Below the pieces are notes generated by a model. It did no database searches. It was given only the letters and a program-made list of their open reading frames with translations, and had not been told where the DNA came from. From contig CANFZC010000016.1 of the NCBI GenBank assembly GCA_947451475.1, forward strand, positions 1-46,220: DNA of 46,220 bases, in the 5' to 3' direction. The translations under genes and the position numbers were made by a program. Below are positions 19,446-25,904 of the stretch, piece by piece. The stretch comes from Flavobacteriaceae bacterium. Its GTDB lineage: Bacteria > Bacteroidota > Bacteroidia > Flavobacteriales > Flavobacteriaceae. How positions within the stretch are numbered: position 1 is the first letter of the stretch; every line of letters starts with the position of its first letter.

Positions 19446-19913
19446 ATGATCAGAAAAGCAGTATTTCCCGGTTCTTTTGACCCCATTACTTTGGGCCATT
19501 ATGACATCATCAAAAGAGGCATTTCTCTATTTGACGAGGTAATCGTTGCAATTGGTATTAATGCCGATAAGAAATATATGTTTACACTAGAAGATCGTAA
19601 AAAGTTTATTGAAGATGCCTTTAAAGACGAACCAAAAGTAACGGTAATTACTTATGAAGGTTTAACGATAGATTTGTGTCGTAAATTGAAAGCCGACTTC
19701 ATCTTGCGCGGTTTGCGCAATCCGGCCGACTTTGAATTCGAAAAAGCTATCGCGCACACCAATAGAAAGTTATCTCAAATTGAAACAGTATTTTTATTAA
19801 CTGCTTCTAAAACTTCTTATATTAGTTCGAGTATTGTCCGTGATGTTATAAGAAATAACGGTGATTATTCCGTATTAGTCCCAAATAGTGTAGTAGTTAA
19901 AAAGGAAAAGTGA
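19446..19913 (+). CDS. coaD: Phosphopantetheine adenylyltransferase
   Basis: Catalyses ATP plus 4'-phosphopantetheine to dephospho-CoA, the penultimate step in CoA synthesis. At 155 residues it has normal length. The nucleotidyltransferase motif GSFDPITLGH (T15-x-G17-H18) is at the N-terminus, FILRGLRNPADFEFEKAIAHTNRKL is the conserved substrate-binding segment, and ISSSIVRDVI is the C-terminal signature equivalent to ISSTxVR. It follows ddl by 4 bp and faces the helicase gene. Confidence 0.97.
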   Translation: MIRKAVFPGSFDPITLGHYDIIKRGISLFDEVIVAIGINADKKYMFTLEDRKKFIEDAFKDEPKVTVITYEGLTIDLCRKLKADFILRGLRNPADFEFEKAIAHTNRKLSQIETVFLLTASKTSYISSSIVRDVIRNNGDYSVLVPNSVVVKKEK

Positions 19914-19970
19914 TTACAAACATAGTAGCATAACTGTGACTGCAAGCTGAGACTGAGATTCCTACTACCC

Positions 19971-21314
19971 TTACTCTTCTTTCTTAATCACTTTTCGAGC
20001 AACTTCTATTTTAAACTTCTTCCCCTTCATTTTTTCCTCTCGAATACGAGACAGCAAGTCTTTTACTTTAGTGGATTTTACAGCGGCAAAAGAAATAAAA
20101 TCCTTTACTTCGATTAGTCCTAAATCCCCTTTCTCAAGTTTTCCCTTTTGAGAAAAAAAGCCTACTATATCTATCTTATTTAATTTATTTTTCTTCCCCC
20201 CACTGATGTAAATTGTTTGAAATTCAGGAGCCTTAGGCAAAGTTTTCGCATGATCTACTGATAAAACAGGCATGGTATAATCGATATAATCCAACCTTTT
20301 TTCGCTTTCATGTATAATTACATAGGCAGTACCAGAAGCCAACATACGCGCTGTTCTTCCATTTCTATGTGTGAATTCATCTTCCTTTGAAGGCAAATGA
20401 TAATGTATTACATGCTTCATCTCAGGAATATCTAGACCTCGCGCGGCTAAATCTGTAGTAACTAAGTACGACATACTCCCATTTCTAAACTGTATCAAAG
20501 CACGTTCACGTTCGTCCTGATCCATTCCCCCATGATAATAGGTGGCATAGATCCCTTTTTCATTTAAAGTGTCGCTAATGCGTTCTGCTGCGTCCCTGTG
20601 ATTGCAAAAGATTAATGCCGATTCTGATCGTAAAGAACAAAGCAGTTGAAACAAACTTTCTAATTTATCCTTATCTTTTGACACCACTCGTTTCATCTCT
20701 AGTGACAAACGCTCTTCTTTACTAGGTATAAAATCCAAAACTGTAGGATGCACCACACGTGTGTACTTTGGTATCTCTATACCAGAAGTCGCCGATACTA
20801 ATATTCGCTTGTTTAATTTAGATAACCGATTAATGATAAAAGACATCGACTCGTGGAATCCCAATTGCAAGGATTTATCAAATTCATCTAAAACTAATGT
20901 CAAAACTCGATCGGTAACAAAGGTTCCTCTATCGATATGATCAGCAATTCTACCGGGTGTCCCTATCAAAATAGCAGGAGGATTAGATAAATTCTTAATT
21001 TCAGTTTCCATTGAATGGCCTCCATAACATACATTCACTTTATACTGAGTACCCATTTTTTTCCAAACTTGTTCTATTTGTAATCCTAATTCTCTCGAAG
21101 GAACCAAAATCAAACATTGTACTCCAACGACTTCCTCTTCTAACAATTCGAAAATCGGTAATAGGAAAGCCAAAGTTTTTCCAGATCCTGTCGGAGATAG
21201 TAACAATATATTGCTATCGTTTAATATGGTTTCTCCAGCAGTAAATTGCATTTCATTTAAGCTTTCAATGCCTAAATTTAAAAGTATATTAGTAGAATGG
21301 TGTGCATTTGTCAT
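19971..21314 (-). CDS. DEAD-box RNA helicase with DbpA-type RNA-binding tail
   Basis: ATP-dependent RNA helicase of 447 residues. Motifs in order: Q-motif (LGIESLNEMQ, about 14-23), Walker A LLSPTGSGKT, PSRELG, GTPGRI, motif II as DEFD instead of DEAD, SATSG (motif III), GGMDQDERE, TTDLAARGLDIP and HRNGRTAR, in which the last glycine of HRxGRTGR is Ala. The C-terminal about 75 residues (KLNKIDIVGFF...GLIEVKDFISFAAV) resemble the DbpA RNA-binding domain, which in E. coli directs the enzyme to 23S rRNA helix 92. A ribosome-assembly role is therefore inferred. A TACCTTTG promoter element ends 4 bp before the ATG, so the mRNA may be nearly leaderless. Confidence 0.93.
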   Translation of the reverse strand: MTNAHHSTNILLNLGIESLNEMQFTAGETILNDSNILLLSPTGSGKTLAFLLPIFELLEEEVVGVQCLILVPSRELGLQIEQVWKKMGTQYKVNVCYGGHSMETEIKNLSNPPAILIGTPGRIADHIDRGTFVTDRVLTLVLDEFDKSLQLGFHESMSFIINRLSKLNKRILVSATSGIEIPKYTRVVHPTVLDFIPSKEERLSLEMKRVVSKDKDKLESLFQLLCSLRSESALIFCNHRDAAERISDTLNEKGIYATYYHGGMDQDERERALIQFRNGSMSYLVTTDLAARGLDIPEMKHVIHYHLPSKEDEFTHRNGRTARMLASGTAYVIIHESEKRLDYIDYTMPVLSVDHAKTLPKAPEFQTIYISGGKKNKLNKIDIVGFFSQKGKLEKGDLGLIEVKDFISFAAVKSTKVKDLLSRIREEKMKGKKFKIEVARKVIKKEE

Positions 21315-21318
21315 GCCG

Positions 21319-21326
21319 CAAAGGTA
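21319..21326 (-). promoter_or_regulatory. Helicase promoter -7 element very close to the start codon
   Basis: Minus-strand TACCTTTG matches TAnnTTTG and ends 4 bp before the helicase ATG (21314). If it is used, transcription would begin at about 21312-21314, on or beside the start codon. Confidence 0.5.
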
Positions 21327-21368
21327 AAGCCAAATAGCTTCTAAATCATACAGATTGTATTAATTCAA

Positions 21369-21977
21369 TTATTGCCCCGCTATTTCATGCTCTTCTTCAA
21401 ACAATAACTTGATATTTTCATAGGAGTTCTTCAAAGCCTCTTTGACTTGTTCAGGTGAAAGCCATACTGCTTTATCAATACCCTCATTAGCTTGAGGCAT
21501 GGTTTGCCCCTCAAAGTCAGATTGCATTTCAAACCAATGCGTAATTTTTAATTTATACCTTCCACCGCGTTTGAATATATGATAAGTCTTTTGCAGTTTT
21601 TTAGTGATAGTCAGCTTGCCAACACCTGTTTCCTCCTCTACTTCGCGCATAGCAGTTTCCTCTATTTCCTCTCCTTTTTCTATTCCTCCCTTGGGTAAAT
21701 CCCACTTTCCATTTCTAAAAATAAATAAAACGTCGCCCTTTTTATTGTAAACAAAACCCCCTCCAGCTTTGCAAACCGGAATTTTCTCTTTCATCTTCTT
21801 TAAGATTTCCTTTTCATCAGGGTAATACAAATAGGCTTTCTGAACTTTATTCTGAAATATTTTGACGATGAGTTGCTCAATATCAATACTTTCCAATAAA
21901 AACAACTGAAAATCGGTTTCTTTGGCGATTTGGTTGGTTAAAAAAAGTGGTTTATCGTTGACAAAAACTTTATACAT
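21369..21977 (-). CDS. Nudix hydrolase
   Basis: A 202-residue protein with a C-terminal Nudix domain. The Nudix box GX5EX7REUXEEXGU is intact at about 97-119 (GGIEKGEEIEETAMREVEEE then TGV). The preceding sheet GGGFVYNKKGDVLFIFRNGKWDLPKG is typical. Residues 1-70 form a separate N-terminal region of unknown function. The substrate (nucleoside diphosphate derivative, dinucleotide polyphosphate or other) cannot be told from sequence. The start codon is 7 bp from that of the divergent pyrE gene. The arrangement beside pyrE suggests, but does not prove, a nucleotide-pool role. Confidence 0.93.
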   Translation of the reverse strand: MYKVFVNDKPLFLTNQIAKETDFQLFLLESIDIEQLIVKIFQNKVQKAYLYYPDEKEILKKMKEKIPVCKAGGGFVYNKKGDVLFIFRNGKWDLPKGGIEKGEEIEETAMREVEEETGVGKLTITKKLQKTYHIFKRGGRYKLKITHWFEMQSDFEGQTMPQANEGIDKAVWLSPEQVKEALKNSYENIKLLFEEEHEIAGQ

Positions 21978-21980
21978 TTG
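21973..21980 (+). promoter_or_regulatory. pyrE promoter -7 element overlapping the Nudix start codon
   Basis: TACATTTG matches TAnnTTTG; it ends 4 bp before the pyrE ATG and covers the Nudix start codon (21975-21977). If used, the pyrE mRNA would be leaderless or nearly so. Confidence 0.5.
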
Positions 21981-21984
21981 TATT

Positions 21985-22626
21985 ATGATTTTTAATAAAG
22001 AAACAGCCGAAAAAACAGCCGAATTGCTTTTACAAATAAATGCAATTAAATTGAATCCTAAAAATCCTTTTACATGGGCTTCAGGTTGGCACTCCCCAAT
22101 TTATTGCGACAACCGATTAATACTATCCTTCCCGCCGATAAGAAATTTTATCAGAGATGAATTTGCGAAGCATATTGAACAGAAATATGGCAAACCTGAT
22201 GTAATTGCAGGAGTAGCGACAGGCGCCATTGGCATTGGAATATTAGTTGCTGAGAGTATGGGAGTACCTTTTGTATATGTGCGACCCGAACCAAAGAAAC
22301 ATGGAAGACAAAACCAAGTGGAAGGTTTTTTACAAAAAGGCCAAAACGTAGTGGTTGTTGAAGATTTAATTAGCACAGGTAACAGTAGCTTATTGGCAGT
22401 AGAAGCTTTAAAAGAATCTGGGGCTAATGTAAAAGGCATGGTAGCCATATTCACCTATGGTTTTAATATTGCAGTGGACAATTTTAAAAATGCTAATGTG
22501 CAGCTAAATACCTTAGCCGATTACAATCATTTACTAGACTTGGCAGTAGCCAAAAACTATATTACAGAAACAGAACTAAAAACATTACAAGAATGGCGTG
22601 TAAGTCCATCAACTTGGAATGTGTAA
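21985..22626 (+). CDS. pyrE: Orotate phosphoribosyltransferase
   Basis: Makes orotidine 5'-phosphate from orotate and PRPP in de novo pyrimidine synthesis. From the ATG at 21985 it has 213 residues, the normal length. Key segments: NPFTWASGWHSPIYCDNR (orotate side), GVATGAIGIGILVAES, and the PRPP loop VVVVEDLISTGNSSL with the paired acidic residues ED. An in-frame ATG at 21922 would overlap the Nudix gene and has no homologous-looking sequence, so it was not used. An SRPBCC gene follows at 22706 and is probably in the same transcript, which ends at the terminator at 23113. Confidence 0.97.
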   Translation: MIFNKETAEKTAELLLQINAIKLNPKNPFTWASGWHSPIYCDNRLILSFPPIRNFIRDEFAKHIEQKYGKPDVIAGVATGAIGIGILVAESMGVPFVYVRPEPKKHGRQNQVEGFLQKGQNVVVVEDLISTGNSSLLAVEALKESGANVKGMVAIFTYGFNIAVDNFKNANVQLNTLADYNHLLDLAVAKNYITETELKTLQEWRVSPSTWNV

Positions 22627-22705
22627 AAAAAAAGACAGAACGAAGAATTAAGAAGATTTATGAAAAGTAAAATTCTATTTTCTTTTCTTAAAAAAATAAA
22701 AACCT

Positions 22706-23098
22706 ATGAATTTAGAAAGTCCAAAAGTTACCGTAGAAAAATCGGCAGCCTATTTATTCAATGCTTTATCTGATGTGAAAAACTTTGAAATATTAATGCC
22801 CGAGAATATCGCTAAATTCGAAGTATTAGGTGATGATATTTTTAATTTCGGATTAAGTGGCATGCCCGAAATCAAATTGCGCATGAGAGATAAAACACCT
22901 AACTCTAAAGTAATTCTTGCAGCTGCCAGTGATAAATTGCCTTTTACTTTAACAGCCAATATCAATGCGTTAAATGATGAATCCAGCGAGGTACAGTTGC
23001 AATTTGAAGGCGAATTCAACCCCATGATGGCAATGATGATCAAGGGACCTATAACCAAGTTCATAGAAACCTTGGCAGTAAACATGAATAAACTATAA
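22706..23098 (+). CDS. SRPBCC-fold protein
   Basis: A 130-residue cytoplasmic protein with the START/SRPBCC-like pattern: an N-terminal strand (SPKVTVEKSAAYLFNALSDVKNFEILMP), a series of beta strands, and a long C-terminal helix (MMIKGPITKFIETLAVNMNKL). Such proteins bind hydrophobic ligands or act in small-molecule conversion. The ligand is unknown. It lies 79 bp after pyrE on the same strand and directly before a strong terminator. Confidence 0.85.
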   Translation: MNLESPKVTVEKSAAYLFNALSDVKNFEILMPENIAKFEVLGDDIFNFGLSGMPEIKLRMRDKTPNSKVILAAASDKLPFTLTANINALNDESSEVQLQFEGEFNPMMAMMIKGPITKFIETLAVNMNKL

Positions 23099-23112
23099 TA
23101 GGTATCACAATA

Positions 23113-23146
23113 ACAAAAAGAGGAGCTTAATAGCTCCTCTTTTTGT
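23113..23146. terminator. Bidirectional terminator between the SRPBCC gene and the phosphatase gene
   Basis: A perfect 15-bp stem ACAAAAAGAGGAGCT / AGCTCCTCTTTTTGT with loop TAAT. It serves the plus-strand pyrE-SRPBCC unit and the minus-strand sulfatase-phosphatase unit. Confidence 0.93.
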
Positions 23147-23160
23147 TTTATTCAGTCATT

Positions 23161-23754
23161 TTATTTCGTGACTTTTACTTTCTCTTCCGATCGCTTTTTT
23201 CTGCTTTTATAAACTTTTAAATACTCTCCTTTCGGCTTACCGTCATCAAATGAACTAAAGGTAAAGGGAAAAGCAGCTGCATGTCTAGCATCTTCGTTAC
23301 TCCAACCTTCATACTCTATTCTGTAGATTGCCGAATACATTTGAGCTCTACCAATGCCATGATAACAATGAATCAAAACAGGATAATTTGCCTGATTGTC
23401 CATGATTTTAAAAAAAGCATCTAAATTTTTTTGCTCTGGTACTTGGTCTGAACCATTATTAAAATAATTTACCCCTTTAATTTTAGCTACTGCCTCTTTC
23501 TCTGCAGTCAATTCAGCCGGAATTTCAGGATTATTTACATCATCTCCTGTTCCCGGAAAACGCAAATCTACGATAGATTTTATATGATATTTATTCACAT
23601 AATCAGCAATCTCATCGGGCGGAATGACACCCGACTTGTATACTTTTCCCTCAGTAATAGTCATAAAATTATGGTTGATATGACGATCATAAACATACTT
23701 TCCCGTCACAATCAAGACTAATACTAATACTACTAAACCTATTTTCTTTTTCAT
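23161..23754 (-). CDS. Membrane-anchored dual-specificity-type phosphatase
   Basis: A 197-residue protein with an N-terminal transmembrane anchor (about 5-20, IGLVVLVLVLIVTG) and an extracytoplasmic phosphatase domain. The cysteine phosphatase P-loop HCX5R is at 129-136 (HCYHGIGR, C130 and R136); the residue after Arg is Ala rather than the usual Ser/Thr. A likely general acid lies in the DLRFPGTGDD segment. The C-terminus is strongly basic. It follows an LTA-synthase-like gene on the same strand, so removal of a phosphate from a membrane lipid or glycan intermediate is a plausible but unproven role; a protein or phosphoinositide substrate is the alternative. Confidence 0.85.
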   Translation of the reverse strand: MKKKIGLVVLVLVLIVTGKYVYDRHINHNFMTITEGKVYKSGVIPPDEIADYVNKYHIKSIVDLRFPGTGDDVNNPEIPAELTAEKEAVAKIKGVNYFNNGSDQVPEQKNLDAFFKIMDNQANYPVLIHCYHGIGRAQMYSAIYRIEYEGWSNEDARHAAAFPFTFSSFDDGKPKGEYLKVYKSRKKRSEEKVKVTK

Positions 23755-23760
23755 TATTTT

Positions 23761-23815
23761 TTATTTAACTGTGGTCAAACGCTTATCAATAATACGTTCC
23801 ATATAATCCTGTATA
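23761..23815 (-). repeat. Second copy of the 3' end of the LTA-synthase-like gene
   Basis: This 55-bp segment matches 23862-23916 at 51 of 55 positions. Both encode the same tail, IQDYMERIIDKRLTTVK plus TAA, and all four differences are silent third-base changes (CGT/CGG, ACA/ACC, GTT/GTA, AAA/AAG). This copy lies 6 bp before the phosphatase ATG, a typical operon spacing, and so may be the original gene end. Confidence 0.92.
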
Positions 23816-23831
23816 TTTGATATTAAGAGGA

Positions 23832-23850
23832 GAATGTCCAGTGGACATTC
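23832..23850. repeat. 19-bp palindrome inside the duplicated gene end
   Basis: Perfect arms GAATGTCC / GGACATTC around AGT, placed in the 46 bp that separate the two copies of the sulfatase gene end. There is no T-run after it, so it is not a standard terminator. Confidence 0.85.
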
Positions 23851-23861
23851 GGCATAATGCT

Positions 23862-25787
23862 TTACTTTACGGTGGTCAAACGCTTATCAATAATCCGTTC
23901 CATATAATCCTGTATAAACGCCTTACACCTCAACGCAATAGCATCCATCTCAGGAGTTTTATTTTTAATCAAATTATGCTCCATTCCCTTATCATCTTTA
24001 GCATAAAAACCAACCACTGATTTCCCATCAAAACAACAAATGTAGTTGCCTTCCATATACTGAAAAACATTTAAAGAGTACTTCATTACAAAAGGCGGCA
24101 CTTGCTTTTCGTTTAGCAAACTCCTACCCCAACTGCGGAAAGGCTTCGGATATCCAATCATATCCAAAATAGTAGGATAGATATCTATTTGTTGAGCCAA
24201 TTCCCTATTTTCTCCCACATACTTCTGATTAGGTGTAAAAAATAAAATGGGAACAGTATTACGGTTAAACTCTTTAAGATATTCATCATAAGCTATCGTG
24301 TTCCCGTGATCCGCAACCAGTACAAAAATAGTGTTTTTGTACCAAGCTTCCTTTTTAGCAGCCTTAAAAAATTGTCTCAAAGCATGATCCGTATACCCGA
24401 TACATTGATTGATATTTACTTTACCCTTTGGAAATTTACCTTCATACTTACTAGGGACTTTATACGGTTCATGGGAAGACACTGAAAATAATGTCGCCAT
24501 AAAAGGTTGCTTTTTAGCAGTCAACGTTTTGTTGAAAAACTGAAAGAAAGGTTCATCCCAAATTCCCCAAACACCGTCAAAATCATCATCATTATTGTAC
24601 TCTGTTTTACCATAATAATGGTCGTACCCTAAGATGTTACCAAATCCTAAAAATCCCATTGAACCATTTGGAGCGCCATGAAAAAACGAAGTGTCATAAC
24701 CTTCACTCTTTAAAGTAGAAACCAATGACTCTATTTTTTGTTGTGGATAAGGAGACGAAGTAAAAGCATCCTTAAAGGAAGGTATTCCGGCAATCACAGA
24801 GGAAACGCCGTGGATTGATTTCCAACCATTGGCATATGCATTGGTAAATATTAAACTGTGTTGCGCCAAAGAATCAACAAAGGGTGTATACCCTTCATAA
24901 TCTGGAATCTTTGTGTTTTTGTTAAAAGCGCCATTATATTCACGCGCAAAACTTTCTAAAATAAAAACTACTACATTAGGTTTTGTTGGTGGATTATTCT
25001 TGTAAAATTTAATAGGCACTATCAATTGGTCCACTTGTACCTTAGTCATGTAATTTTCTTTTTTAAATGAGTTAGTATCCCAAGTCCGAATAATAGCAAA
25101 AGGGGTGTTTAAAACCAAATCAGATTGCGAAGTATTCTTCACAAAACGACTTGCATCAAGGATATTGATTGGACGTGTACTCTTTTTAAAATCACCGCGA
25201 ATACCGCCAATACACAAGGTTACAATCAAAAGAAAATTTACAATAGATAATGCAAAATACTTGAAATTTTTATGCACCTCATGTGGTTTCAATTTAATGC
25301 GTTTATAAAGTAAAATCCAAATATAACTCAACCCAAAAAACAATAAAAAAACATGCCAATAATTGTGCAAAAAATTGACTAGTAATAAAGACTTATTACT
25401 TTCATTTTGCAAAGTATCTACTGCGGCACGAGTACTTCTATTAAAGGAATATCGATAATAGATAAAGTCAATAAAATTAGTAGCGTAAGCCAATAAATTG
25501 GTGCCAAAATACAACCATAGTAAAAATCGCTGAAAATTCCTTTTGGTATTAATTACCAACGGTAATACGGAAAGTAAGATAAACAAACTGTTGACATATA
25601 AAATTGCAGTCGTATCAAAGGTCAAACCATGATAGCATAATCTAAAAAAATCAATAACCCCATCAATTTTAATTAAATTAACATTGTAAATAAAAAATAA
25701 AAGACGGGCAATAAAATAGAAAACATAAACTAATAAAATTCTGAATACCAAAATTTTATACTCGTTAAATCTAGGAAATTTTTTCAT
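23862..25787 (-). CDS. LTA synthase-family membrane sulfatase (phosphoglycerol/phosphoethanolamine transferase type)
   Basis: A 641-residue inner-membrane protein: about five transmembrane helices in residues 1-190, then a periplasmic sulfatase-fold domain. The metal/nucleophile pattern of the LtaS/OpgB family is visible: NVVVFILESF near 270 (metal Glu), GWKSIHGVSS near 322 (Ser as nucleophile, where LtaS has Thr), SSHEPY near 436 (His) and VADHGN near 492 (Asp-His). By family it transfers a phosphoglycerol or phosphoethanolamine head group from a lipid to a periplasmic glycan or lipid. Gram-negative Bacteroidota do not make classical lipoteichoic acid, so the acceptor is unknown. The last 17 codons are repeated downstream (see 23761-23815). 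A phosphatase gene follows. Confidence 0.92.
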   Translation of the reverse strand: MKKFPRFNEYKILVFRILLVYVFYFIARLLFFIYNVNLIKIDGVIDFFRLCYHGLTFDTTAILYVNSLFILLSVLPLVINTKRNFQRFLLWLYFGTNLLAYATNFIDFIYYRYSFNRSTRAAVDTLQNESNKSLLLVNFLHNYWHVFLLFFGLSYIWILLYKRIKLKPHEVHKNFKYFALSIVNFLLIVTLCIGGIRGDFKKSTRPINILDASRFVKNTSQSDLVLNTPFAIIRTWDTNSFKKENYMTKVQVDQLIVPIKFYKNNPPTKPNVVVFILESFAREYNGAFNKNTKIPDYEGYTPFVDSLAQHSLIFTNAYANGWKSIHGVSSVIAGIPSFKDAFTSSPYPQQKIESLVSTLKSEGYDTSFFHGAPNGSMGFLGFGNILGYDHYYGKTEYNNDDDFDGVWGIWDEPFFQFFNKTLTAKKQPFMATLFSVSSHEPYKVPSKYEGKFPKGKVNINQCIGYTDHALRQFFKAAKKEAWYKNTIFVLVADHGNTIAYDEYLKEFNRNTVPILFFTPNQKYVGENRELAQQIDIYPTILDMIGYPKPFRSWGRSLLNEKQVPPFVMKYSLNVFQYMEGNYICCFDGKSVVGFYAKDDKGMEHNLIKNKTPEMDAIALRCKAFIQDYMERIIDKRLTTVK

Positions 25788-25810
25788 GAAAGCGCTAAAA
25801 ATTATCGATG

Positions 25811-25818
25811 CAAAACTA
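25811..25818 (-). promoter_or_regulatory. Promoter -7 element of the sulfatase-phosphatase operon
   Basis: Minus-strand TAGTTTTG matches TAnnTTTG. The transcript would start near 25804-25805 with a leader of about 17 nt. No properly spaced -33 TTG was found. Confidence 0.5.
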
Positions 25819-25904
25819 CATATTTAGCCAATATCATTTTATATTTTTAGGGAATAATTGTGAATGAAACGAATATTATTTAATTTGCAATAAAATTGCA
25901 ACCC

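Noticed and set aside
19906..19995. 11-bp inverted repeat AAAAGTGATTA / TAATCACTTTT around the coaD-helicase junction
   Set aside because: The arms are the coding ends of two convergent genes with a loop of about 67 nt; too long a loop for a standard terminator and possibly chance, though it may give weak termination.
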